DNA of 64,000 bases from Helianthus annuus (taxonomy: Eukaryota > Streptophyta > Magnoliopsida > Asterales > Asteraceae). A program made the position numbers and the translations under genes. The notes beneath the pieces were generated by a model. It made no database searches, had not been told where the DNA came from, and saw nothing but the letters and a program-made list of their open reading frames with translations. Every line of letters begins with the position of its first letter. Position 1 is the stretch's first letter. Shown here piece by piece: positions 20,990-33,684 of this stretch. Location: NCBI RefSeq assembly GCF_002127325.2, contig NC_035434.2:78000711-78064710 (forward strand), given 5' to 3'.

Positions 20990-23900
20990 ATATAAAGGTG
21001 ACCTGAATGAACATGTAAACATAGAGGTGACAAACAATTACAAATAAAAAAAAAATACATTTGATACCAACTTAAATTATAGCTTCAGCATCATCCATAC
21101 CAATAGCTTTAGCAATTTCGATTGGTCGAGGAGCATATATATATTCAAACTTCACACTTGCTTTTCTCTCTAACTGTGGTCATCTCCATGATTGTCGTGT
21201 ATTCTTCACTTGTCTTTTCTTTTGTACATATTAATGTGTGTCGGTTCCAAAGTGCAGCATAATTTTCACCACATTTGTTATGAACTTTAATTCGTTCTAC
21301 GGATTTGCATATCTCACTGCAACTCCAATCGTATGAGGTGCAGAATAGATAAACTCATTTGGTAGCTGAGTTAGCTGCCATTTTTTTCTACTAACTATAG
21401 TCAAAAAGGGATATACATGTGTGCGTATATATAGATAGATAGAATCATTCTTATATAATAAACATAACGAAGGTAGCAAAGGCAGAAACATGGCTACCTA
21501 AAGGCTCGCCAACATGATCATGTACTAAATGTTCTATGCCAAGTGTTACCCGCAACCACCACCCGAGAACGCCCCGAGTCCCCTAAAAGAAACTTACAAA
21601 AAAAGTACTTATGTCAAATAAACAAACAACCACATGTGTTACTGTATGCTTGATTTATTCATGTAACGATAAATAAAATCATATTAATTCTTAGAAAAAA
21701 CAATTTTAGCTTGATTGTTCAACATGAATTTTGAAAGTTATTATTAGAATCTAATCAACAAATTAGAGTTAACTGTGCAAAATAATATATGATGATTATA
21801 AACTAATAAACCCAATCTTCTTTAATTATTTTTTTATAATTTTTTTCTTTCTAAACAACAATAATATTATCAACCCAATGTTCAATGAAGGAAGGGGAAA
21901 CATGATCCGTAGACCCAGAATGCCTAAAATGCTACACCACATAATAATTCTATCAAATTGACAATTAATAACTCGACTTACCTGTATTCACCTAGCATGA
22001 AGCAACAATTGAGACTCAAACACCTTATCGGAACCATTCCGGAAATTGAAATATTTAAGTTAGCCTCAGTCATCTCCCAATGAGTCAATGTGTTTCAAAG
22101 GAAGACATGCAAGTTAATCTAATCTTACCGAAATTCTCGCCCAAGATCCGCCAACTGCTAAGAATGTATAGAATAAAATGTTTTAATCTCTCGCCCATTT
22201 TTAAAAGATGTTTAAATGTTCACCTACATTCATAAACTTAAAATCGGGATACCGTTTTGAAGCCCAATTACGAAATCAATCAACAATTATTTGTTGTTTT
22301 TAGTTTTGCTAATTTTTTTATTTCTATAAGATGGACCCGGTCCACTTAAATCCCTTCAGTTTCCATTTCATCATAAGCCCACCAAGTGGGCGCCAATATT
22401 GTTCATAAAAATCAAACAAATTTCCTTTCGTAACCCTATCGAAGTTCCAAATAGTTATTATAATAGCTTTATTTTTAATATTTCATAAAGATTGGGGGAG
22501 CTAATTGAATGTAAAGCCGAATAACAAACCCGCGGTTCTCGTTCTACCCTTTGAAGCTCTTCAACAGGAGATATAACGAAAATTTTGCCCTCGAAAACCT
22601 GACAACAGTATAACCATTTTGTCAAAAAAGTTATTTAAATCCATAATAACTTGAAGCTTAGGGTAACCAATTAGTGTTATTATGATAAAATCATTGTTTC
22701 AATCATAGCTAACAATTATTTATTTCTAAAGGAACAAAAACATGTAATCCAACCAAGCCCCTCAAGCTCGCCACTTGTGTATAATACCAAGCATGAAATT
22801 CCTCATAAAACAAAAGGTTAACATGTAACAATGAAAAGGAACCCTCATAAACAAAATGTTAACATGTGCCAATGAAAAGGAACTTATACCTTATAAATTA
22901 GTGATGTGAGATATGCTCTTTTGTCATGCTTATCTGCTCCACATAACATGTACTATAGCAAATGACATTGGTGCTTTTTCACAGATGATCGTTTCATATA
23001 TAAGACTCATAAGCACATGGCTAAGTCATTTATGATATAGAACAACCACAATTTACCTGTACCAATTCACAAACACAAGCAATCTCTTATAAAAAATTTA
23101 TACACACATGCTAATGAAAACAAAAGAAAACACAACACAAAATGATGTTACTTCCTGGTTTCTATTATAATAACTATTGCGAATAAAAGAAACTGAAGCC
23201 TCTCAATTAGTTATGAAAAGGTGAATAAAAGCACCTATGAGATGATTTCTTGGTTCACCTGCACATAGTCTACCAGTTCTGTCATCGTGACGTCCAATTT
23301 AGCCATCAAATCGAAACTTGCCCAAATCTGAAACACCAATCGCATTTTCAGTACTACTAATCAACAAAACATTAAGAATTTTGCTTTTTTCAATTTTGAA
23401 AAAAGAAAAACCCAAATCGGGTAACACCCACAAGATGGATCTAGATAGAAATAAAAAATATATCCCAAGTGCCAAATCAAAATCCTTGAATGGAAAGAAT
23501 TACAGAGGACAAATAACACAAATGAGAGGAGGATTCCAAACCTTGCTGAATCTCTTCCATCTCTATGCGGTTGGAGTTTATAAGATTTGAAGAAGAAATC
23601 AAGAAATTACAGAAAGGATTGGCTGAGTGACTCACTAATCAAACAAACACAAATAATTCTTACAAAATGGTTAATAACTCAGACTCGATTTACACCCATA
23701 ATTTCAATCACTAATCAAACAAACACAAATAATTCTTACAACATAAGCCATACAAAAAATAGTATAGATATATTCACTACTGTTACTATAATCTGGAAAC
23801 AAAAAATTCTGAAATTTGTGAAATAGGCCGTAAATCTACGAACCTGATTCAAAAGTTTAATCGACGGAGAGATGAGAAATCCCGATGAGAGTGATGGCTA

Positions 23901-24280
23901 GAATTCTGGAGACGACCTAGGGTTTGGAGAGAAAAAAGAAGACAGAAAGAAAGATATAACGTCGAACAAATGAACAAATGGATTAACAATTAGTAAAAGA
24001 TAATTTCTTACATGATTATTGAAGCTTGAATCATCTGGATTGGATCAGAAGAGAAGAGAAAGAGTACATCAGAAGGAAGAAGATTAAGATCTAGGGTTTA
24101 GAAAAAAGAGAGCGTGTTTTTTAGAGGAATTTATACCATCCGAGTATAACGGGTCGGGTTGCTCAAATCATGCTCCGCGTTCGATATATTGATCCGAGAA
24201 GTTTCCCGCCAAAACCCATTGTGAGAAGCTCTAAGAATCTGCCACATCAGCCCAAAACTTCTCATTTATTATATATAATA
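20990..24280. other. Helitron interior, possibly with further captured 5' gene sequence
   Basis: No intact gene is visible. On the minus strand, 23950-23845 looks like a plant 5' UTR: pyrimidine-rich, containing AAACCCTAG, ending in a GT donor near 23844. An ATG-initiated short frame (MAKLDVTMTELVDYVQ) lies near 23303-23255. I cannot tie either to the cysteine synthase fragment with confidence. Confidence 0.4.
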
Positions 24281-24643
24281 GATTAATTACATGAAGGCTC
24301 AAATACAAAATATCCAACATTTACTAGAAGGGATTTACAACATTCACATTGAATTAACGTGTCAAAGTAATACATAATTCAAACTATGTGACCGCTCTTC
24401 CCGTACAATCATAGCTCTTTGAGTCGATCTATGCCCACTTATCTTCGATAGTAGTAGAAGAAATCTGTGTGGTACCTATGGACATCACATACAACTTAAC
24501 CATTAGTCATTGACAAAACTGTACAACATTATTCTCATATAATTAATAATCGTATAACATTCGACAGTATAAACTTTGATTCATTCGACTATCTTCTCGA
24601 ATTCCCTTGTTCCGAGTTCGGCTTCAATTCCACAAGAATCCGA

Positions 24644-27592
24644 TGTCACACCCCAACCAATGGCGGAAACATCGGGATGAGACGAAGTGTGAAGATTGCT
24701 AGAGACATCATAACGCTATTTGTGACAATATTTAGAAAATCCAAATTTCATTTCATTTCATAACTTCAAATAGTCAACATTACAAGAAATTCAAATACAA
24801 CAAGTTTAACGAAACAACATGATAACATAACAAAATTTGATACAACATATTAAACCCTAACGTCTATATGTGTATCTAGGCATCAACGCTATTTCTTTTC
24901 TTAGCATCGTCCTCATCAACCTGTAACATGTTTAAAATAATTCAATGCAAAAGCAAAGGCGAGTATACAAGTTTGGTACATACATAGCATAAGATAAAAG
25001 TGTGAACAATTCCTCATAGCAAGCATGCGATTCAAGATAAACATTAAATACGGCATGTGTATAACATATCAAACCAAGAAAACGCAACTTGCTCATGACA
25101 TAACCAAAGTTTCAGTAGAGGCGGGTCGTTAATCCTATAGCGCTACATATGTCAAGGTTTGGCTCGTACGAAGTTAATGATAAGTTCAACATATAAGAAT
25201 CACCCAAATTTAAAGTATCAAGTCATCACATATACAAGCATGTTATAGGAATGTTCATGTGTTTAGACAAAAGTTCATGTGTAAGTTTCAATAGGTAAAC
25301 ATGTTACACCCCAAAAGTAGTAAAAGTAAAAAGGGGAAAAGTACGAGTATATACATAGCATAAGATAAAAGTGTGAACAATTCCTCATAGCAAGCATGCG
25401 ATTCAAGATAAACATTAAATACGGCATGTGTATAACATATCAAACCAAGAAAACGCAACTTGCTCATGACATAACCAAAGTTTCAGTAGAGGCGGGTCGT
25501 TAATCCTATAGCGCTACATATGTCAAGGTTTGGCTCGTACGAAGTTAATGATAAGTTCAACACATAAGAATCACCCAAATTTAAAGTATCAAGTCATCAC
25601 ATATACAAGCATGTTATAGGAATGTTCATGTGTTTAGACAAAAGTTCATGTGTAAGTTTCAATAGGTAAACATGTTACACCCCAAAAGTAGTAAAAGTAA
25701 AAAGGGGAAAAGTACGAGTATACTCACATTGATTGCGTTTGTGGTTTCTTGTAAGTAACGCACGAGTAAGGATAGAGAATTTCCAAACGAACGAAAAGAG
25801 TGATTATCCTAGACAAATATAAACATACTAAATAAAAAGGAGGGAAAACAATAACGTAAATTTATCGATGTGCTCTTTTTGTTTATATGCAAGGCACATT
25901 TTGTGTTTCCTAGATTCGAAAGATCCGGGTGAGGTCGGGTATTGTCACCATTCGAAAGGTTAGAAGTTTACCCGTCTATATATCACCGTATAACCATTTG
26001 TAATGTATATTAGATTTTATATTATTCAGATTTATTTAATTAATAAAATATCCTTAATTATTTATAATATTAAGGTTTATTTAATTAGAAATAAACTGTT
26101 TCATTAACTGATAAACTTTTTAAAACCAAATTGATTCAAAAGAAGAAAAAAAAAACTATCTTTTTCATATTAAAGAATCATGTTTCACCTACTGTTATTT
26201 TCTACATAGGAATGGATTGGGTATTTAACCCACATACTTGAACCCACAATTTTATAAATATAATTTAACAGTTGCCTTTTAAAATCAATTCAACTATAAT
26301 AATAATTTATTTAAAGGTAATATCTAGTTATCTTTACAATGTATTTTATTATAAATATATATGAGTTAATCTCTGTTGTAAAATATGAATATGAAAACGA
26401 AAAGAAAATAAAAAGGTCCATTTAATTCATTTATACAAGAACTGTTATCTCTTTTATATTAAACTCAACGATCAGAGAGCCAAAGAAACCAAGCTGTAGA
26501 TCTCATGAACAGCATATATAGATTATAATTAACAAAGAATCGATATCGTTTATACATAGGATAATTTAAATAGGTAAAGGATGAAGAACGGTATACCGAA
26601 ACGTAAAGACGTGAACTCTTGTCGCGCTTCGGGTGTCTCCGGCCGCGTCGAGTTCTCCGGCGAAGGACCTGATTCATCGAGACAACACGGTGGCTGTTGA
26701 ATAGACCGGAGAAGTGGAGATAAAGGAACTAAGCGACAGCCATGAAAGATGGGAACGAACATGTGAGCCAGTGGTAGTATGGGGACCGATGCTCGTGATG
26801 AAGATGAAGTTGCGGCAGTCACGGTGCGGCACTTGCGACTTGGCCGACCATGGTGGTCGTTGAAGGAGGCATTGTTTCCGACGAAGTCTTCGAGTTCCGG
26901 CAGTGCTTAGATTCTCCGGTGAAACCTCGAGTGTTCCGGCAAGTGTAGATAGTTTGAAGGTGATGTGGGTGTTCGGAACATAACCAAAAATGTCCAGGTT
27001 CATAGCATCACAAAGATGGAAACGCGGAACTGATATCGACCACTGAAAAATCAACGGAGAAGAAAGGAAACATGAAAGGAAATGAAATGTTTGGCTCTGT
27101 GTAATGTGTGTTTATAGAGAAGTGAAAGGTCGACTGGTTTTGGGCGGCAAATGTAAAAGGAATTCAAAGGGTGTGTGTGTGTTTAATAATATTAAATGCT
27201 ACTAAATCATATGATTTTCAAAGCTTTTGTAGAGTGGTTATTGTTGTTACAGTTTGGGGACCGTCATCTGTCTCTTTGTTTCTTTTTTTTTTCCTTTGTT
27301 TTGCTTAAAAGAATTCCCAAGTTCAAATCAAAACCCCAAATGGTCCCTCTACTATTCAACTAAGCTAGAATCTTATTTAACCCACAAACTAACTTGGTTA
27401 GTATAAAATTGATAAATTTTTAATTAAACTATTAATTAAATTAACTAAACAAATAAATAAGTGCATAACTAAATAAAAAAAAAATTCTTTTAATGATTAT
27501 TTATTTCGTGAAAAATTATGGGGTTTCAAAGGTTTGGATCCGAGTTTCAAACGGGTAGAATTTCTGGCAATCCGTTTTTGACGGACGTTACA
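24644..27592 (-). repeat. 3' LTR of the LARD element, with an internal tandem duplication
   Basis: 2,949 bp, reading TGTCACACC...GACGTTACA on the plus strand. About 370 bp (near 24981-25351) is tandemly repeated, which accounts for the length difference from the other LTR. A TATA-like sequence for leftward transcription (TATAAAC) lies near 27114. Minus-strand open frames in 26465-27054 are shared with the other LTR only because the LTRs are copies. Confidence 0.93.
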
Positions 27593-27628
27593 GCCTCCCC
27601 TACTTTAGGAAATTTCGTCCCGAAATTT
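27593..27628 (-). promoter_or_regulatory. Polypurine tract and pre-PPT hairpin of the LARD element
   Basis: On the minus strand, AAATTTCG-GGA-CGAAATTT (27628-27610) precedes the purine tract AGTAGGGGAGG, which abuts the LTR. It is near-identical to 52972-53006 in the Tekay element. Confidence 0.8.
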
Positions 27629-28424
27629 ATTTGGGGGAAGACTTGAAGAAGGTTTTGGGCAAAAAGGATGATTGTTTACAACTGAGACTTTAAAGTTTGA
27701 GATGTTTTGAAAAGTATGAAATTTGAAGAACGAAAAGATAGGTTGTAAAAGAAGTTTGTTTGACAAAAAAAATGAATCGATATATTAGCATAAGTAAAAA
27801 AAACGTGGACGTGTGTGTCTGTAAAGTGAGTTTAAACAGTTTTGAATAAAAAAAAAAATTGGGGATGTATATATAAAATGTGTCATGTTTAAGTAGAAAA
27901 TTTTGTACAAAACGGTTTGTATTTTGATGAAAATTGTGGTAGTTTACAGTGGAAGTTTTAAGGATAGTATAAAAATCACAAACTTGTAGAAAATTGTTTT
28001 ATAAAGAGGAAGGATAAGGTTTGACATTTTACATAAAACGGTTTTGGAGGTAACGACCAATTATGACGGTTGCACATGAATAAAGAATAGAAGGTAGTCT
28101 TAAAATGGTAAGGAGTTAGGTTGAGATTCGAACGTTTAAACTGACTTGATTGCCAATGGGGTTCGTATAAAATGCAAAGAATAAAGGGGAATAATAGGAG
28201 TATAAGAAAAGTAGACGGTTGATTTTAATAAACGAATGCGAGTATAAGGATGGCATAAGTATCGGATGGACGAAAGTAGCGTGTTAAGAATGAATTCTCG
28301 TCGTGGATAATCGGATATAATGCGTTTGTGAGTTGCGTGAAGTTGTATTAGGTCCAAAAGGTCCGCAAGACACTGAATTTCTCATGGCACGTTCCTACGA
28401 AATTTTTGTAACATGGTGAAAACA

Positions 28425-28470
28425 CTTATATATAGGAAGTACCAGCGGCGTATCCACCATGTTCTGACCA
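28425..28470 (-). promoter_or_regulatory. LTR-like core promoter block inside the LARD internal region
   Basis: The minus strand carries ACATGGTGGATACGCCGCTG, then GTACTTCC and TATATATAA. The same 40-odd bases occur in the Tekay LTRs at about 39835-39872 and 55976-56013. Here it sits in the internal region, not in an LTR. Confidence 0.7.
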
Positions 28471-29915
28471 CCTTACGTCCGTTTCGTATTCGGTGTCATG
28501 TTACGTTCTGTGTCTTACCATACACAGTAGTACACTCTATGGTTCTCATGAGCCAATCACTATAATCCCGTGTGCACCCGCGATTATTTTGATCATCGTA
28601 TGATCCGCATAGCTTGTACCAGTTGAGTATGCATCAGGGTATACATAATTTAAAAATAAGAATGTGTACGTATAAGAATATAGTATATAAGCAAGAACAT
28701 GCTTAAGTATGTAAAGGACCCACGCAAGCGAATCCCTCGGATTACGCTCGTGTATAGGTACGAATGTATGAATCATGTGTATGAATGAAAGCCCGAGCAT
28801 AAGTATAAGTTTAATATGAATATGCACGTAAGTATGGGTATCAACATAAAACGTACGAGTAGTATGAGTATACGTATAAGCATGAAACGTATAAATATAA
28901 GTATAAGCATAAAACACATGAGTATAAGTATGAATACGATTATAAGTATGAGCACAAAATGTATTGTTATGAATATGAGCGTGAGTGAAAGTATGAATAC
29001 TAATGATTTCGTATATAGTATTAATTGAAACGTAAACAAGTTAGGCATGTAAAAGTGTTCAAAAGGTTGAGCATGTAAACACGAATGATATAACTGAAAT
29101 TTTCGCGTTGCAACGACTAAAACGTGTATGATGATATGCATGTATAGTTGTTTAAACGAAACGTTGAGTTTATCGAGTCAAATTAGATTGAGCTTGGTTC
29201 GAAAGGTAGAATCTAGCTTGCATATGTAAGAGGATACAAAGTACTCATTGGTTATGCATAATATATTTGGTAATGAATGGAATGCTACTTTTGTTTAAAA
29301 GATTTTATGTAATTCGAGGATGGTCGGTTCCCATGAAGTCTTCTTGCCCACGTGTTTTGTAAATTGGTGTAGGAAAAGGTTTTCGATAAAAAGTAAGTTC
29401 GTTTCATCAAACAAGAAATTATGAATTTAGGAGGTTCTTGTGAAAACGAGGATCCTTAGAAAAGAATTTAGCAAAAGGACTTAGTGATTGTGAAAAGTTT
29501 TAACAAATGATTTGTTGATGTTGAAAAGAGTATTTGGTAAAACGATCATATAACCTCTATAAGATCTTATAAGTATTTGAGAAAGGTTGGTTGGATTTTG
29601 ATTAAAAGTAGAAGGTGAGCATGTTTTAGTGATTAAGTCAAATATGAAGTTCATGGGCAAGAGTTTCATTGAGCCGATTAAATTGATAGGTAGCATTTCG
29701 TAAGGTTTGGAAATTCGTGTAGTAAAACGTTTAAGACGTGATTAAGTATCTCGTGTATATGATCTATGTGAAATGTATAATGGAATAAGGAATAAGTTTG
29801 ATAAAATAATAAATTTTGAAAATCGCATGAGTAGGGATTTGGTTAATGATAAACAATTTAGGTATAAAATATGATCGAGTTTGCATAATAAGATATTTTG
29901 AAGAGACGTTTTGGA

Positions 29916-30659
29916 AACGATCACCTAGGTAAGGGAATCACCCCTAACTCGTTGGTGAGGTCGTTTTTTTTTTAGAAAAGGGGAGTGGAGTTAATCGTCA
30001 AGGTAAGGAAATCACTCCTATCTCGATGATATGTCTCCACTTGTCGTTACAAGGATTATGAATTTAAATTATATGAAATCATGCATATGTATAAATGTAT
30101 GGAAGAGATTTAATATGTTGTGTGTGTAAAAGAGAATATCGAAAGTAAATTCAAATTTGAAAGATCGTATCGTATAAAATGAATAATAGAAACGCATGTT
30201 TAACCAAAGTTTGGAGTGTTCCAAAACGGAACTTTGACTAACCAAAGTGGTCGAAAAAATCTTTTGAATTTGAGGAGCATGCTTTCGCCTAATAGGTAAA
30301 ATACTCTCGTCGACAAGTCGGTTAACGGTATTTACCCTTCCGGTTACTACATGTCCCAAATCAATCGAAATTTCGAGACTTGGCGGGATTAAAAAAAATA
30401 TCAAGGAGTGGAACTAGTCGCCAAGGTGCGGGTTTCACCCCTAACTTGACGGTTTCGTATCCTAAGTGTGGTTGGTACTTGTCGGGTCGAAATTTAGTTT
30501 CGACATGTTGACAAGGGTCCACTAGAATTTAAAATTTGAGATTTACCATTAAGATGTGGATTTCACTCCTAGCTTAATGGCGATATCTCGTGTAAAAAGA
30601 AGAATATATAGATCGAGCGTCGTTCACCAAATTGTGGGTTTCACGCCTATTTTGGTGAA
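29916..30659 (-). other. Five stem-loops with a conserved loop in the LARD leader
   Basis: Inverted repeats around a common core: 29921-29925/29954-29958 with outer 29916-29920/29961-29965; 29994-29999/30025-30030 with outer 29985-29990/30035-30040; 30419-30425/30445-30451; 30546-30553/30573-30580 with outer 30538-30542/30585-30589; 30623-30631/30651-30659. The stems differ in sequence but pair; the core on the minus strand is TAGGNGTGA followed by A/T-rich bases and CC. The array starts about 440 bases after the PBS in the element's sense. A packaging or dimerisation role is inferred. Confidence 0.75.
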
Positions 30660-31080
30660 TTCGTCCCATTTGTATAATGTGAGGGTTTACGGATTTAGAA
30701 TAGTCAAGTAAGATGCATGAGGAAAAGTGTATGTCAAAAGAATACATAAACAAGTATAAACATATAAGGAAGCATATCAACAATGGTACATAAAGAATAA
30801 AGAATGAAACAATAAAACAAGTATTAACACATAGAGAAATAGGTCAAGAATAATACGTAAAGGATCGAACAACGAAACAAGTATTAACACATAAAAAGAC
30901 AAGCATTAATGCATAAGAATAACATGTCGAATATTACCCACGAGTGACATACATGTTTAAAAGAGCATAAATAAGAAACAAATAAAGTATCATGTAGTAG
31001 TTCAAGCAAAACATACGAATAAGGCTCTAAAACTATAGACTAGGTAAAAGCATTCCTACTTTTTCTAATTCCCTATAGTT

Positions 31081-31096
31081 ATGGCTCTGATACCAA
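31081..31096 (-). promoter_or_regulatory. Primer-binding site of the LARD element
   Basis: The minus strand reads TTGGTATCAGAGCCAT, two bases from the LTR, complementary to initiator-Met tRNA. The following TATAGGGAATTAG is shared with the Tekay element at 40490. Confidence 0.9.
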
Positions 31097-31098
31097 TC

Positions 31099-33679
31099 TG
31101 TCACACCCCAACCAATGGCGGAAACATCGGGATGAGACGAAGTGTGAAGATTGCTAGAGACATCATAACGCTATTTGTGACAATATTTAGAAAATCCAAA
31201 TTTCATTTCATTTCATAACTTCAAATAGTCAACATTACAAGAAATTCAAATACAACAAGTTTAATGAAACAACATGATAACATAACAAAATTTGATACAA
31301 CATATTAAACCCTAACGTCTATATGTGTATCTAGGCATCAACGCTATTTCTTTTCTTAGCATCGTCCTCATCAACCTGTAACATGTTTAAAATAATTCAA
31401 TGCAAAAGCAAAGGCGAGTATACAAGTTTGGTACATACATAGCATAAGATAAAAGTGTGAACAATTCCTCATAGCAAGCATGCGATTCAAGATAAACATT
31501 AAATACGGCATGTGTATAACATATCAAACCAAGAAAACGCAACTTGCTCATGACATAACCAAAGTTTCAGTAGAGGCGGGTCGTTAATCCTATAGCGCTA
31601 CATATGTCAAGATTTGGCTCGTACGAAGTTAATGATAAGTTCAACACATAAGAATCACCCAAATTTAAAGTATCAAGTCATCACATATACAAGCATGTTA
31701 TAGGAATGTTCATGTGTTTAGACAAAAGTTCATGTGTAAGTTTCAATAGGTAAACATGTTACACCCCAAAAGTAGTAAAAGTAAAAAGGGGAAAAGTACG
31801 AGTATACTCACATTGATTGCGTTTGTGGTTTCTTGTAAGTAACGCACGAGTAAGGATAGAGAATTTCCAAACGAACGAAAAGAGTGATTATCCTAGACAA
31901 ATATAAACATACTAAATAAAAAGGAGGGAAAACAATAACGTAAATTTATCGATGTGCTCTTTTTGTTTATATGCAAGGCACATTTTGTGTTTCCTAGATT
32001 CGAAAGATCCGGGTGAGGTCGGGTATTGTCACCATTCGAAAGGTTAGAAGTTTACCCGTCTATATATCACCGTATAACCATTTGTAATGTATATTAGATT
32101 TTATATTATTCAGATTTATTTAATTAATAAAATATCCTTAATTATTTATAATATTAAGGTTTATTTAATTAGAAATAAACTGTTTCATTAACTGATAAAC
32201 TTTTTAAAACCAAATTGATTCAAAAGAAGAAAAAAAAAACTATCTTTTTCATATTAAAGAATCATGTTTCACCTACTGTTATTTTCTACATAGGAATGGA
32301 TTGGGTATTTAACCCACATACTTGAACCCACAATTTTATAAATATAATTTAACAGTTGCCTTTTAAAATCAATTCAACTATAATAATAATTTATTTAAAG
32401 GTAATATCTAGTTATCTTTACAATGTATTTTATTATAAATATATATGAGTTAATCTCTGTTGTAAAATATGAATATGAAAACGAAAAGAAAATAAAAAGG
32501 TCCATTTAATTCATTTATACAAGAACTGTTATCTCTTTTATATTAAACTCAACGATCAGAGAGCCAAAGAAACCAAGCTGTAGATCTCATGAACAGCATA
32601 TATAGATTATAATTAACAAAGAATCGATATCGTTTATACATAGGATAATTTAAATAGGTAAAGGATGAAGAACGGTATACCGAAACGTAAAGACGTGAAC
32701 TCTTGTCGCGCTTCGGGTGTCTCCGGCCGCGTCGAGTTCTCCGGCGAAGGACCTGATTCATCGAGACAACACGGTGGCTGTTGAATAGACCGGAGAAGTG
32801 GAGATAAAGGAACTAAGCGACAGCCATGAAAGATGGGAACGAACATGTGAGCCAGTGGTAGTATGGGGACCGATGCTCGTGATGAAGATGAAGTTGCGGC
32901 AGTCACGGTGCGGCACTTGCGACTTGGCCGACCATGGTGGTCGTTGAAGGAGGCATTGTTTCCGACGAAGTCTTCGAGTTCCGGCAGTGCTTAGATTCTC
33001 CGGTGAAACCTCGAGTGTTCCGGCAAGTGTAGATAGTCTGAAGGTGATGTGGGTGTTCGGAACATAACCAAAAATGTCCAGGTTCATAGCATCACAAAGA
33101 TGGAAACGCGGAACTGATATCGACCACTGAAAAATCAACGGAGAAGAAAGGAAACATGAAAGGAAATGAAATGTTTGGCTCTGTGTAATGTGTGTTTATA
33201 GAGAAGTGAAAGGTCGACTGGTTTTGGGCGGCAAATGTAAAAGGAATTCAAAGGGTGTGTGTGTGTTTAATAATATTAAATGCTACTAAATCATATGATT
33301 TTCAAAGCTTTTGTAGAGTGGTTATTGTTGTTACAGTTTGGGGACCGTCATCTGTCTCTTTGTTTCTTTCTTTTTTTTTCCTTTGTTTTGCTTAAAAGAA
33401 TTCCCAAGTTCAAATCAAAACCCCAAATGGTCCCTCTACTATTCAACTTAGCTAGAATCTTATTTAACCCACAAACTAACTTGGTTAGTATAAAATTGAT
33501 AAATTTTTAATTAAACTATTAATTAAATTAACTAAACAAATAAATAAGTGCATAACTAAATAAAAAAAAATTCTTTTAATGATTATTTATTTCGTGAAAA
33601 ATTATGGGGTTTCAAAGGTTTGGATCCGAGTTTCAAACGGGTAGAATTTCTGGCAATCCGTTTTTTGACGGACGTTACA
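31099..33679 (-). repeat. 5' LTR of the LARD element
   Basis: 2,581 bp, same ends as the left LTR but with a single copy of the 370-bp segment. Several short GC-rich words of the type TTCTCCGGCG or GTTCCGGCA stand out from the AT-rich background at 32700-33030. Confidence 0.93.
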
Positions 33680-33684
33680 TCCGA

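Larger units (their letters stand above)
16629..24282 (-). mobile_element. Helitron DNA, minus strand (one element with two 3' ends, or two adjacent elements)
   Basis: On the minus strand the 5' terminus is A|TCTATTATATATAATA (from 24282), followed by the AAATGAGAAGTTTTGG and GGCGGGAAA phrases typical of plant Helitrons. The 3' terminus at 16629 reads CCCCACAACGCGGGG, then eight bases and CTAG|T, the hairpin-plus-CTRR rule. A second 3' terminus of the same design (CCTGT...ACGGGG hairpin, CTAG|T) lies at 18514. Either an outer 7.65-kb unit reads through to the far end, or a 5.8-kb Helitron (18514-24282) abuts another. No Rep/helicase ORF is visible, so it is non-autonomous. It carries captured gene DNA. 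Confidence 0.7.
24644..33679 (-). mobile_element. Non-autonomous LTR element (LARD type), Tekay-related
   Basis: A 9.0-kb element flanked by TCCGA (24639-24643 and 33680-33684). The PBS for tRNA-Met lies beside the right LTR and the polypurine tract beside the left one, so it is transcribed leftward. The internal region (27593-31098, 3.5 kb) contains no gag, protease, RT or integrase. The PBS-proximal leader and the pre-PPT segment match those of the Tekay-type element at 36866-56602, so that family is the likely source of enzymes. Apart from one 370-bp duplication the two LTRs are nearly identical by eye (a handful of differences), so the insertion is very young. Confidence 0.92.

Noticed and set aside
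16629..24282. Search for a Rep/helicase gene in the Helitron
   Set aside because: No long open frame or helicase motif on either strand; the element is non-autonomous.
26465..27054. Minus-strand open frames in the left LARD LTR (and identical ones at 32549-33138)
   Set aside because: They appear twice only because LTRs are copies; the longest begins without ATG and has no recognisable domain.
28546..29141. Minus-strand open frames rich in Ile, Tyr and Thr
   Set aside because: They follow a degenerate AGTATAAGTATGA-type repeat, not a gene.
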